The position numbers were made by a program, and so were the translations under genes. Of a stretch of 64,000 nucleotides of DNA, positions 1-9,131 are shown piece by piece. Source of the DNA: Mucilaginibacter sp. OK283 (lineage in GTDB: Bacteria; Bacteroidota; Bacteroidia; Sphingobacteriales; Sphingobacteriaceae); assembly GCF_900110415.1 (NCBI RefSeq), contig NZ_FODR01000005.1, positions 62,001-126,000 on the forward strand, read 5' to 3'. The stretch's first letter is position 1. The number at the start of each line of letters is the position of its first letter. A model generated the notes under the pieces. That model was not told where the DNA came from, made no database searches, and saw only the letters and a program-made list of their open reading frames with translations.

Positions 1-3000
1 TACCTATTATTGGCGCCTCGGTACGGGTAAAAGGAGCCGCGACAGGTGCCATTACCGACGTTAATGGCGATTTTACCCTCTCGTTAAGTCCGGGCAACAC
101 ATTGGTCATATCCTATATAGGCTATGTTACCAAAGAAATTACCGTTGGTACCGATGTTAATTTAAACATCACCCTAATTGCCGGTAACAATACCCTAAAC
201 GAGGTGGTAGTAACAGGTTACGGCAGCCAGCGAAAAAAAGACCTGGTAGGTGCGGTAGCCGTAGTTGATGTAGCCGCCGCCAACAGGCAGCCAACATCAT
301 CGGTAGAAAACCAGTTGCAGGGCCAGGCAGCGGGTGTTACCGTTATTGCATCGGGGCAACCGGGCGAAAACCCTTCAGTAAAAATTCGCGGTGCCAATAC
401 GTTTGGCAACAACCAGCCGCTATATGTTGTTGATGGTGTACCCACTACAAACGTAAGCGACATTAACCCCAATGATGTGGCCAGCATGCAGGTATTAAAA
501 GATGCAAGTTCGGCATCAATATACGGTGCACGTGCGGCTAATGGTGTAATTGTTATTACCACTAAAAAAGGTAACGGTAAGGTAAGCGTATCATATGATG
601 CTTATTACGGTACCCAGGTACCTAAAGGCGGCAATGTGTTTAACCTGTTAAATCCGCAGGAAATGACCAGCCTGAGAACGCTGGCCATACAAAATACCGC
701 TGCTTTAAAAGGAATACCGGTTGATTTAAGCAGCAACCTTTATGGCCCCAATGGCAATGTATTGCCCGATTATATTAGCGCGGGCAGTACAGGCCCTTAT
801 GGCGTTCATGACGGCGACCCAGCTGTTGATCCATCAAAGTATAACGTTAATCCCTTTTATACCTCTGGCGATCCATCGGGCTTTTACCGTATTACAAAGG
901 CCAACAAAGCAGGCACCGACTGGTATCATGAAATATTTAAATCGGCCCCCATACAAAGCCATAACCTGGCTTTAAGCGGCAGTTCAGACCTGGCCACTTA
1001 CTTGTTCTCCATGAACTATTACAACCAGAAGGGCACCCTGATAGATACTTATGATAAGCGTTATACCGTAAGGGCAAATACCAGCTTTAATGTATCTAAA
1101 CACATCAGGGTAGGCGAAAACTTATCATACTCGGTAACAGAAAATCCCTTGATCAATGAAAATGACGAGGGTTCTGGTATTGGTATGGCTTTTCGCGAGC
1201 AGCCTATAATTCCTGTATATGATATTGCAGGTAACTATGCCGGCTCAAATACAGCAAACTTAGGTAACGCCCGTAACCCGGTGGCTATACAGCAACGTAC
1301 CGGCAATAATTATGGAGCTTATAACCGGCTGTTTGGTAATGCCTTTGCCGAGGTTGATTTCCTGAAATACTTTACCTTACGCACCCAGTTTGGTGGCGAG
1401 TATTATTCTGATTATAACCACAGCTTTACTTACCCGGAATACGAGAACTCTGAAAACAACACCACCAACTCATACTCGGAGAACTCATTTAACGGCTACA
1501 ACTACACCTGGACAAATACTTTAACCTATCACCAAACCATTCGTAAACACGATATTAAATTACTGGTAGGTACAGAGAATTACAAAAACAGGTACGAAAC
1601 CTTAGGCGCCACCAATACCGGTTACTTTACCTTTGATAAAAATTATACCACTATAACAACAGGTACCGGTACGCCAACTGCTTATAGTACAATACAAAGA
1701 GATAAGCTACAATCGCTGATTGCGCGTTTAGATTATACTTTTAATGATGAGTTCCTGTTAAATGCAACGCTCCGTCGTGATGGTTCATCAAGGTTTTTAA
1801 CCTACCAATATGGCTGGTTCCCGGCAGTAAGTGCAGGCTGGCGTATATCGCAGGAGAGTTTCCTGAAAAAGGCAGCATGGATAAGCGATTTGAAGATCCG
1901 CGGTGGATACGGTGTAATGGGTAACCAGATCAATGTGGACCCATCCAACGCATTTACCACATTTGGCGCAATTAAAACCAATTCATATTATGATATTGCC
2001 GGTACATCAACCAGTACAGTTGCCGGTTTTACCCAAACCAGGATAGGTAACCCCGATGCTAAATGGGAGCTTGATAAAAACTTAAATATTGGTTTTGATG
2101 GTTCGTTTTTTAACCAGAAATGGGATATATCTGCCGATTATTACAAAAAGATCATAACCGGCTTGCTATTCAATCCAAACCTGCCAGGTACTGCGGGCTC
2201 TGCAACAGCGCCATACAGCAACGTTGGAGCTATGAATAATACGGGTTTGGATATTGCCATTGGCACGCATCAAACCCTGGGTCATGATCTGAAAATGAAC
2301 GCTTCATTAACGTTTACTACTTATCATAATGTTATTAAGGCCGTTACGGTAGGTCAGCCTTACTTCGACCAAAACTCAGGCCGTTTTAATGGCAGCTCCA
2401 TTATACGTAACCAGGTAGGTGGCCCTGTGGGCGGTTTCTTCGGTTACAAAACTGATGGTTTCTGGAATTCGCAGGCCGAAATTGATGCAGCCAATACAAA
2501 AGCAGGGGGTACTTATCAAACCGATGCCGCTGTTGGCCGCTTTAAATATGCCGATGTAAACGGCGATGGTAAAGTAGATGCCAGTGACCGTACATTGCTT
2601 GGAAATCCTAACCCTAAATTTACCGGCGGTTTAAATCTCGATTTTACCTATAAAAACTTCGATCTGAATATGTTCTGGTATGGCTCGTACGGCAACAAGA
2701 TTTGGAATGATGTAAGATGGTGGACAGATTTTTACGCCAATTTTGCGGGTGCAAAAAGCAAAACAGCTTTGTATGATTCATGGACGCCTACCCATATGAA
2801 TGCCAAAGCACCTATCCAGGAAATTGATGGCTCTTTTAGTACCAATACTGTACCCAACTCTTATTATGTAGAAAACGGCTCATATCTGCGTTTAAAAAAC
2901 CTGCAGATAGGTTACAAGTTTGCACCTAACCTGATCAAATCAATTGGTTTAAGCAGCGCACGTATTTACTTATCAGGAGCTAATTTAATTACCATAACCA

Positions 3001-3137
3001 AGTACTCCGGCGTTGATCCCGAGATTGTGGGTGGCGGTACAACCAGTAACACCAACAGCAGTACCAACTTTGGTGTTGATAGGGGTAACTACTCGCCAAG
3101 CCGTACTTATTTATTAGGTGTACAAGTTAAATTTTAA
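1..3137 (+). CDS. SusC/RagA-family TonB-linked outer-membrane receptor, 5' end outside window
   Basis: This is the 3' part of a SusC-like receptor, the 22-strand barrel that imports oligomeric nutrients with a SusD lid, powered by TonB. The frame is open from base 3, and the first in-frame residues belong to a carboxypeptidase-regulatory-like beta-sandwich (VNGDFTLSL, then ISYIGY). No start codon is credible inside the window, so signal peptide and first domain residues lie upstream. After the sandwich come the plug hallmarks: EVVVTGYG, LQGQAAGVTV, a YVVDGVP loop, SIYGARAANGVIVITTKKG, then a long barrel ending in the typical aromatic C-terminus (GVQVKF). It is followed after 11 bases by its SusD partner. 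The substrate cannot be read from the sequence. Family assignment is very sure. Confidence 0.96.
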   Translation, partial: PIIGASVRVKGAATGAITDVNGDFTLSLSPGNTLVISYIGYVTKEITVGTDVNLNITLIAGNNTLNEVVVTGYGSQRKKDLVGAVAVVDVAAANRQPTSSVENQLQGQAAGVTVIASGQPGENPSVKIRGANTFGNNQPLYVVDGVPTTNVSDINPNDVASMQVLKDASSASIYGARAANGVIVITTKKGNGKVSVSYDAYYGTQVPKGGNVFNLLNPQEMTSLRTLAIQNTAALKGIPVDLSSNLYGPNGNVLPDYISAGSTGPYGVHDGDPAVDPSKYNVNPFYTSGDPSGFYRITKANKAGTDWYHEIFKSAPIQSHNLALSGSSDLATYLFSMNYYNQKGTLIDTYDKRYTVRANTSFNVSKHIRVGENLSYSVTENPLINENDEGSGIGMAFREQPIIPVYDIAGNYAGSNTANLGNARNPVAIQQRTGNNYGAYNRLFGNAFAEVDFLKYFTLRTQFGGEYYSDYNHSFTYPEYENSENNTTNSYSENSFNGYNYTWTNTLTYHQTIRKHDIKLLVGTENYKNRYETLGATNTGYFTFDKNYTTITTGTGTPTAYSTIQRDKLQSLIARLDYTFNDEFLLNATLRRDGSSRFLTYQYGWFPAVSAGWRISQESFLKKAAWISDLKIRGGYGVMGNQINVDPSNAFTTFGAIKTNSYYDIAGTSTSTVAGFTQTRIGNPDAKWELDKNLNIGFDGSFFNQKWDISADYYKKIITGLLFNPNLPGTAGSATAPYSNVGAMNNTGLDIAIGTHQTLGHDLKMNASLTFTTYHNVIKAVTVGQPYFDQNSGRFNGSSIIRNQVGGPVGGFFGYKTDGFWNSQAEIDAANTKAGGTYQTDAAVGRFKYADVNGDGKVDASDRTLLGNPNPKFTGGLNLDFTYKNFDLNMFWYGSYGNKIWNDVRWWTDFYANFAGAKSKTALYDSWTPTHMNAKAPIQEIDGSFSTNTVPNSYYVENGSYLRLKNLQIGYKFAPNLIKSIGLSSARIYLSGANLITITKYSGVDPEIVGGGTTSNTNSSTNFGVDRGNYSPSRTYLLGVQVKF

Positions 3138-3148
3138 TTAAAGATTTT

Positions 3149-4924
3149 ATGAAAAATATCATACGTTTATCAGTTTGTACTTTAGTTATAGCTGGTATAG
3201 TTCAAAGTTCATGCAAAAAGTCGTCTCTTGACCAGCCTGCATTGGGTGCGTTAAGTACGGCGCAAATAACAACGGCGGCAGGTGTAGATGGCCTTTTGAT
3301 TGGCGCATATTCGGCGCTCGATGGCCAAAAAGGCGGCAACGTTGCTTTTGGTGGCGGTAATCCCTGGGAAGCATCACCCGATAACTGGATATATGGCAGC
3401 GTGGCCGGTGGTGATGCTCACAAAGGCAGTTCCGGTATCGATCAGCCTGCTATCAACTCTATAGCAACATTTACGGTTGATGCCAGTAACGGTTTTTTAA
3501 ATACAAAATGGATCGCCGATTATGAAGGTGTAACAAGGGCAAACAACGTGTTAAAAGCGGTAGCAGCGGTTACAAGCATATCTGCTGCCGATAAAGCAAA
3601 TATTATTGGGCAGGCCAGGTTTTTACGCGGTCATTATTATTTCGACTTGAAAAAGATGTTTGGCAACGTGCCTTATATCGACGAAACCACAACCAATTTT
3701 GTGCAGCCCAATACCACAGATATATGGCCAAAAATAGTTGCCGATTTTGCATTTGCCTACGCAAACTTACCGGCAACGCAAACACAGGTTGGCAGGGTGA
3801 ACAAATGGGCAGCAGGTGCTTACCTGGCTAAAACCTATCTGTACCAAAAAGACTATACTAATGCCGATAAAACATTTACCGAAGTTATTACCGGCGGAAC
3901 AAACTCGGCAGGTGTTGCTTATGGTTTAACAGATAATTACGAGGATAACTTTAACGCGGCAACCAAAAACAATAAGGAAACCGTTTTCGCAATTCAGCAG
4001 GCAGCAAATGACGGTACAGGGACTATCAGTGAAGCTAATAACGGCGATATGCTGAACTACCCGTACAACAGCCCTTTTGGATGCTGCGGATTTTTTCAGC
4101 CTACTGAAGATCTGGCTAACTCTTTCCGTACCGATGCTACCGGCTTACCTTATTTAGATGACTACAACAGCCACGCTGTAGTTAACGACCAGGGCATTGC
4201 ATCAACTGCTGCTTTTACACTTGATGCCGGCAACCTTGACCCACGTTTAGACTGGACAGTTGGCCGCCGTGGTATTCCGTATCTTGACTGGGGTAATCAC
4301 CCTGGTCAAAACTGGATTCGCGAACAAAGCTCGGCTGGTCCGTACTCGCCTAAAAAGAATGTTTATTACCAGGCTACGAAGGGTACTTTAGGCGATAGCC
4401 ATACCTGGGCGCCGGGTAATGCAAACCAGGTTAATATTATCCGCTTTGCCGATGTATTGTTAATGGCGGCCGAAGCCAAAGCACAATTGGGCACCGGCGA
4501 TTTGGGTTTATCATACGTAAACCTGGTACGTGCAAGGGCAGCTAAACCGGCAAGCATAGTGTACACTTATAAAGATGCAGCCAACCCAATGGGCGGCTAT
4601 ACTACCACACCGGCTGCAAAGTATGTAGTAAGCCAGTACCCTGCCGGTTATTTCTCGGGCAAAGCAGTGGCATTAAAAGCTATTTATTTTGAACGGAAGC
4701 TGGAGTTAGGTATGGAAGGCCATCGGTTTTTTGATATCGTTCGCTGGGGTACAGCCCAGCAGTCATTGGCAACTTATTTTGGCTACGATGGCAAAAACAT
4801 AACCGATGTTACCGGCGCGCATTTTACAGTGGGTAAAAATGAGGTTTATCCAATTCCGCAGGCACAAATCGACCTGGAATCAACCGGATCATCATCTGCG
4901 TTGAAACAAAACCCAGGTTATTAA
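3149..4924 (+). CDS. SusD/RagB-family nutrient-binding outer-membrane lipoprotein
   Basis: SusD proteins are surface lipoproteins that close over the SusC barrel and help capture the substrate. The 591-residue product starts with a lipoprotein signal peptide; the lipobox is VQSSC, with the acylated Cys near residue 21. The N-terminal TPR-like part has the family hallmark ARFLRGHYYFDLKKMFG, and the C-terminal part has FERKLELGMEGHRFFDIVRWG, then the usual NEVYPIPQAQID ending. The start ATG follows the SusC stop by 11 bases with no strong ribosome-binding site, normal for this phylum. The two genes are almost certainly co-transcribed, and a terminator hairpin follows at once. Substrate unknown. 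Confidence 0.96.
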   Translation: MKNIIRLSVCTLVIAGIVQSSCKKSSLDQPALGALSTAQITTAAGVDGLLIGAYSALDGQKGGNVAFGGGNPWEASPDNWIYGSVAGGDAHKGSSGIDQPAINSIATFTVDASNGFLNTKWIADYEGVTRANNVLKAVAAVTSISAADKANIIGQARFLRGHYYFDLKKMFGNVPYIDETTTNFVQPNTTDIWPKIVADFAFAYANLPATQTQVGRVNKWAAGAYLAKTYLYQKDYTNADKTFTEVITGGTNSAGVAYGLTDNYEDNFNAATKNNKETVFAIQQAANDGTGTISEANNGDMLNYPYNSPFGCCGFFQPTEDLANSFRTDATGLPYLDDYNSHAVVNDQGIASTAAFTLDAGNLDPRLDWTVGRRGIPYLDWGNHPGQNWIREQSSAGPYSPKKNVYYQATKGTLGDSHTWAPGNANQVNIIRFADVLLMAAEAKAQLGTGDLGLSYVNLVRARAAKPASIVYTYKDAANPMGGYTTTPAAKYVVSQYPAGYFSGKAVALKAIYFERKLELGMEGHRFFDIVRWGTAQQSLATYFGYDGKNITDVTGAHFTVGKNEVYPIPQAQIDLESTGSSSALKQNPGY

Positions 4925-4946
4925 TATTGTTTATTTTTGATAAAAC

Positions 4947-4978
4947 AAAAAGAGGTGGCATTAGCTGCCTCTTTTTGT
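4947..4978 (+). terminator. Rho-independent terminator after the first SusCD pair
   Basis: A 13-bp stem (4947-4959 with 4964-4976, two G-T wobbles) closes a 4-base loop and runs into a T tract. It separates the SusCD pair from the cytochrome-like gene at 5025, which therefore probably has its own promoter. Confidence 0.8.
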
Positions 4979-5024
4979 ATGTAAAAATACAGGCACTTTC
5001 ATCAACAAAATTTAGCAGCCGGTT

Positions 5025-6569
5025 ATGAGGTTTAGCAAACATTACATTTTAACATCAACCTTATTTTTATTTACAGCAGTTGTTTGCCTGGTATCTTTTA
5101 ATTGTAACAGCCCCCAACCGCATGTGGTTGCAACAGATGGAAAAAGTTTGTCGGCTACCTATTGTAAAAACTGCCATCAATATCCCGAACCACGGCTGCT
5201 TGACCAGGAAACCTGGACAAAACATGTACTGCCCGCAATGGCCCCCCGTTTGGGCATAAAAGTTTATGCCGATGATCAATACGTAAACGACCTGTCGGCA
5301 AAATCGGCGGTATCCTATGACGATTGGTTAAAAATTGTTGATTACTATACCAAAGCATCACCAAAGAAATTGATGCCCGCAAGGGTTCCTGTTACCCCGT
5401 TAAAAGATTGGGCCAATTTCAGTTTAATAAAGCCTGCCCACGATGTGCCTTTGGCAACAACTACCATGGTGGCATTTGATACTGCGGGGCAGCGTATTTA
5501 TACCAGCGACAGGATGAATAGCAGTATTTTCCAGTGGTCAAACCAGCTGAAGCTATTATCAACCGTTAAATACCCTTCGCCCGCGGTTGATGTGCAATTT
5601 GGTAAAGATGATAAAGGCGGCGGGCAAAGCGTTTTTACTTTCATCGGTTCGATGGATGCCGTTGATATAGCCAATGGTTTTGTAAAACAAGTGGATTTAA
5701 AATCCATAAACTATCAAAAAGAAATTCAGATTGCCGATAAATTGCCAAGGCCAATACAATCCGTACCGGCCGATATTAATAAAGACGGTTTGCAGGATTG
5801 GGTGGTATGCGGATTTGGCCATAATTTGGGGGGCTTGTACTGGTATAAGCAATTGGCCGGCAACCAGTTTGAAAAACACACCATCAGCAACATGCCCGGT
5901 GCCGAGCACGCCGTTATTGGCGATTTTAACCACGATGGCTGGCCTGATATAGCTTGCTTATTTGCCCAAGCCGATGAAGGCGTTTGGCTGTTTTTGAATG
6001 ACCACAAAGGAGGTTTTACAAGCAGGAATATGTTGAGGTTTCCCCCTATGTACGGCTCAAGCAGTTTTCAGCTGGTTGATTTTGATAACGACGGGCAGTT
6101 GGATGTTTTATACACCAGTGGCGATAATAGCGATTATTCAAAAATATTGAAACCCTTCCACGGCGTTTACATATTCCTTAACCAAGGCAATTTTAAATTT
6201 AAGCAAGCTTATTTTTATCCCGTAAACGGAGCCACCAAAGCCATAGCTGCCGATTTTAATGGTGATGGCAAGCTGGATATAGCGCTGATTGCCTTTTTCT
6301 CAGACCTGAAGAAGAACCCCGGCGAAGGTTTTACCTATTTTGAGCAGGACAGCCCCTTGCATTTTATACCCCACAACCTGCCTATATATAATCGGGGGCG
6401 CTGGATTTGTATGGATGTTAAAGATTACAACGGCGATGGCAGTCCGGATATTATTTTAGGCAATTTTTCGATGGGTTTTATTAATGATGCAACTGTAAAC
6501 CCAAGTTGGGATATTCACACACCGTTTATTGTATTAAAAAACAATAATAAATTTTTAAACAGACATTAG
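5025..6569 (+). CDS. c-type cytochrome/FG-GAP (VCBS) repeat lipoprotein
   Basis: A 514-residue exported protein of unproven function. The N-terminus is a lipoprotein-like signal (SFNC near residue 27). A single c-type heme motif follows, C47-K-N-C50-H51, with a likely axial Met72 in PAMAPRLG, so a small cytochrome c domain fills roughly residues 40-110. The rest resembles a beta-propeller with at least five calcium-binding FG-GAP loops (DINKDGLQD, DFNHDGWPD, DFDNDGQLD, DFNGDGKLD, DYNGDGSPD) between about residues 249 and 475. Comparable heme-plus-propeller proteins occur beside SusCD genes in this phylum. A role in electron transfer to, or binding of, a surface substrate is inference. Heme attachment would need the Ccm system, part of which lies at 29477-32360. 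Confidence 0.85.
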   Translation: MRFSKHYILTSTLFLFTAVVCLVSFNCNSPQPHVVATDGKSLSATYCKNCHQYPEPRLLDQETWTKHVLPAMAPRLGIKVYADDQYVNDLSAKSAVSYDDWLKIVDYYTKASPKKLMPARVPVTPLKDWANFSLIKPAHDVPLATTTMVAFDTAGQRIYTSDRMNSSIFQWSNQLKLLSTVKYPSPAVDVQFGKDDKGGGQSVFTFIGSMDAVDIANGFVKQVDLKSINYQKEIQIADKLPRPIQSVPADINKDGLQDWVVCGFGHNLGGLYWYKQLAGNQFEKHTISNMPGAEHAVIGDFNHDGWPDIACLFAQADEGVWLFLNDHKGGFTSRNMLRFPPMYGSSSFQLVDFDNDGQLDVLYTSGDNSDYSKILKPFHGVYIFLNQGNFKFKQAYFYPVNGATKAIAADFNGDGKLDIALIAFFSDLKKNPGEGFTYFEQDSPLHFIPHNLPIYNRGRWICMDVKDYNGDGSPDIILGNFSMGFINDATVNPSWDIHTPFIVLKNNNKFLNRH

Positions 6570-6608
6570 TACAACTTGTCTGCTGTTCTTATATGAAATG
6601 ATTGATTC

Positions 6609-7295
6609 TTAAACAGCTTCAATCACCCTAATCCCATCCTCACCGGCAATAATGGCTTTAGTGGCCATCTTATAAAACAAAGAATGTTCAACAATACCCG
6701 GTATCATTTTTACCTTGATGTTTAACTCATCCAGCGGTAAAAGCTCCGCGAAAAATACATCAACCAGCATGTTACCGTTATCTGATACCACCGCGCCATC
6801 CTTCTGGCTGCTAATACGCTGATTAGTTTTGGCACCCGGAAAATCTGCGGCGAGTCGTTTTAATACGATTTGCAACGCGGCGGGCAAAACTTCGATAACC
6901 AGGGGGTAGGTGGTATCCAGCTTATCTGTATATTTTCCCGCATCGCCAATCAGGATAAATTCATCGGCCATTGATGCCAGGATCTTTTCGGTAGTGTGGA
7001 TGCCCCCGCCGCTTTTAAGGGCGTTCAGTTGTTTATCAAACTGGTCGCACCCATCAAAATAAATATCAAGGCGGTTTAACAGCGCAGGCGCCATTACCCT
7101 TAAACCGTTTTGGGCAAGCATAGCTGTAGTGTTAAAAGATGACGATGTGAAGGTAACCGATGCCGTAAGTTCATCATCAGCGGCAGTCAGGGTAACCAGG
7201 TGGGCAATGGTACTGCCCGCTCCTAAACCTATGGTTTGGTGAGGTTTAATGAATTTTACGGCTGCTTTTGCCGCCTCAAGTTTTAAATCGTTCAT
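6609..7295 (-). CDS. rpiA: ribose-5-phosphate isomerase A
   Basis: RpiA interconverts ribose 5-phosphate and ribulose 5-phosphate in the non-oxidative pentose phosphate pathway, in the cytosol. The 228-residue product has the usual length and motifs: GLGAGSTI near the N-terminus (phosphate loop), then DGCDQ, LKSGGG and TEKI. These keep the two Asp, the Lys and the Glu of the active site known from the E. coli enzyme (DGADE, IKGGG, REKI there). Ala-to-Cys in the DGCDQ motif is the only visible deviation. The gene stands alone, convergent with the cytochrome-like gene and divergent from the sigma factor gene; the 125-bp divergent spacer must hold both promoters. Confidence 0.95.
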   Translation of the reverse strand: MNDLKLEAAKAAVKFIKPHQTIGLGAGSTIAHLVTLTAADDELTASVTFTSSSFNTTAMLAQNGLRVMAPALLNRLDIYFDGCDQFDKQLNALKSGGGIHTTEKILASMADEFILIGDAGKYTDKLDTTYPLVIEVLPAALQIVLKRLAADFPGAKTNQRISSQKDGAVVSDNGNMLVDVFFAELLPLDELNIKVKMIPGIVEHSLFYKMATKAIIAGEDGIRVIEAV

Positions 7296-7420
7296 AAGTG
7301 TAAGCTAAACAGAGATTTTGAATTAAAAAAAATATATTTGGATCGCTTTCCAAAGCTTTAATATATCCTTAAATTTAAATTAATATCATTGGCGTTACTT
7401 TACCCCTATAAAAAAGGCTT

Positions 7421-8029
7421 GTGAAACAGTATTCGGATGCTCAACTTTTATTGGAACTGCAAAGCGGGAATGATTGTGCATTTCAGGAAATTTATGAGCG
7501 TTACGCCGATAAACTGATAGCCTTTGCTCTTAAAAAAACGCAGAATGAAGACGAGGCGATGGATATGGTGCAGGAACTCTTCCTATCGGTATGGAAAAAC
7601 CGCTACACCATACAGGTAAACGGCCCGCTGGAGGCTTACCTGATTGTATCGGTAAATTACATGGCCTACAAGTGGTTCAAAAAGCAAAGTAAACAACCAC
7701 AATCATTAAATGATTTTATGGAGTTGCCGGATATGGCCGAGGACAGTACCGCCCAAAAATTATCATTTGCCGAACTAAGCTTTTTAATAAACCGCGAAAT
7801 TGCCGATATGCCCGAAAAAATGCGCCAGGTTTACCTGTGCAGCCGCGAGCAGGATATGAACGGGCAGCAAATAGCTGCAGAATTAGGCATATCGCACCAA
7901 ACCGTGCGTAACCAGATTAGCAGTGCCCTGGGCCGGTTAAAAAAAGCAGTTCATCATTATTATAACGTCATCCCGCCCGATAAGCTCAGCGAATTTTTGC
8001 TGCTGATAATTTTTTTACGGTTGTTATAG
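7421..8029 (+). CDS. ECF RNA polymerase sigma factor, FecI-like
   Basis: A 202-residue extracytoplasmic-function sigma factor. Region 2 covers about residues 20-70 (AFQEIYERYADKL, MVQELFLSVWKNR), and region 4 about 120-175 with a clear helix-turn-helix (GQQIAAELGISHQTVRNQ). The start is GTG. The extreme C-terminus is hydrophobic (LSEFLLLIIFLRLL), a tail often seen in Bacteroidota members. FecR, an STN-domain SusC and SusD follow in order, the usual cell-surface signalling layout: substrate binding by SusC signals through FecR and frees this sigma factor to transcribe the uptake genes. That mechanism is known for the family and inferred here. Confidence 0.95.
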   Translation: MKQYSDAQLLLELQSGNDCAFQEIYERYADKLIAFALKKTQNEDEAMDMVQELFLSVWKNRYTIQVNGPLEAYLIVSVNYMAYKWFKKQSKQPQSLNDFMELPDMAEDSTAQKLSFAELSFLINREIADMPEKMRQVYLCSREQDMNGQQIAAELGISHQTVRNQISSALGRLKKAVHHYYNVIPPDKLSEFLLLIIFLRLL

Positions 8030-8075
8030 TACATAGCCCCTCCTGCAGTCACTTGGTAAGTATAAAGGCTTATAA

Positions 8076-9020
8076 GTGAAAGAAAAGGAAATAAAAAAAC
8101 TACTTGATAAATTTAACGAAGGCAAATGCACCGACGAAGAGTTAGCGTATTTGCAAATGCTGATGCAGGATTTAAACCGCCGGCAGGATGCGCCGCTTCC
8201 TGTGGGGCGTTTAAAGCAGGCCCTTTGGGATAAAATACAAGCGCAAACCGTTAACCAGCCCCGCATAACCCGTTTAAACACCGCCTGGTTAAAAGTAGCC
8301 GCCGTTGTCTTAATTGCCCTGTTTGCCGGTATTTTGGGCTACCGCATGTTTACGGGCCCTAAACCTGCAGAGGTAATTGCCTACCAGGTGATCACCGCGC
8401 CTAAAGGTCAAATGAAAAAAGTATTGCTGCCCGATAATACCCTTGTGCAACTAAACGCGGGCAGCGCCATCAGGTGCCCGGTTAAATTCGGCGCTGCTGT
8501 AAGGGAGGTAACTTTGCTAAACGGCGAAGCCTTTTTTGATGTAAAGCACGATGCCACAAAACCTTTCCTGGTTCACACGGCGGGTGTTACCACACAGGTG
8601 TTGGGTACCTCATTTAATGTTAAGTTTTACCGCGAGCTGCCAACCATACAAGTGTTTGTAAACAGCGGTAAGGTTGAAGTGCATGACAGGCAGCATACCT
8701 TAGGGATGTATACACCGCAGCAGCAGGTAACCTACAACAAACAAAACCAAAATTTTTCAAGACAAACCATTATTGGCGACCACGCCCTAAGCTGGATGCA
8801 TGACGACCTGATTTTAGATAACGTTGAGTTTAAAGAGGTGACCGTTTACCTGCAAAACAGGTACAACGTCAATTTTAAATACGCGGGTAAAAGGTTGAGC
8901 AGGCAGCATTATTCGGTTAGGTTTTCAAATAAGTTAACCATTAACCAGGTGCTTGATATTTTGCAGTTTATTGATGGCCGTAAATACCGGCTTAACGGGG
9001 ATGTAGTAACTATTAAATAA
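8076..9020 (+). CDS. FecR-family anti-sigma factor with DUF4974-type C-terminus
   Basis: An inner-membrane regulator of the sigma factor encoded 46 bases upstream. The 314-residue protein has a cytosolic N-terminal part (about 1-70) that would hold the sigma factor, one transmembrane helix at about 71-91 (VAAVVLIALFAGILGY), a periplasmic FecR domain at about 105-200 (LNGEAFFDVKHD, VLGTSFNVKFY) and a C-terminal domain of the DUF4974 kind that resembles an STN fold (LDNVEFKEVTVYL, VLDILQFIDG). The start is GTG. Its periplasmic part is expected to touch the STN domain of the receptor encoded next. Confidence 0.95.
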   Translation: MKEKEIKKLLDKFNEGKCTDEELAYLQMLMQDLNRRQDAPLPVGRLKQALWDKIQAQTVNQPRITRLNTAWLKVAAVVLIALFAGILGYRMFTGPKPAEVIAYQVITAPKGQMKKVLLPDNTLVQLNAGSAIRCPVKFGAAVREVTLLNGEAFFDVKHDATKPFLVHTAGVTTQVLGTSFNVKFYRELPTIQVFVNSGKVEVHDRQHTLGMYTPQQQVTYNKQNQNFSRQTIIGDHALSWMHDDLILDNVEFKEVTVYLQNRYNVNFKYAGKRLSRQHYSVRFSNKLTINQVLDILQFIDGRKYRLNGDVVTIK

Positions 9021-9131
9021 TAGATATAAAAGAAAACCAATGCCTGCTACTAACAAGCACTGGCTTATTAAGTGTAACTGCCCAGACTAAACCCAGACAG
9101 GCGGTTACTAATCACTTTTAAAAACAAATGT

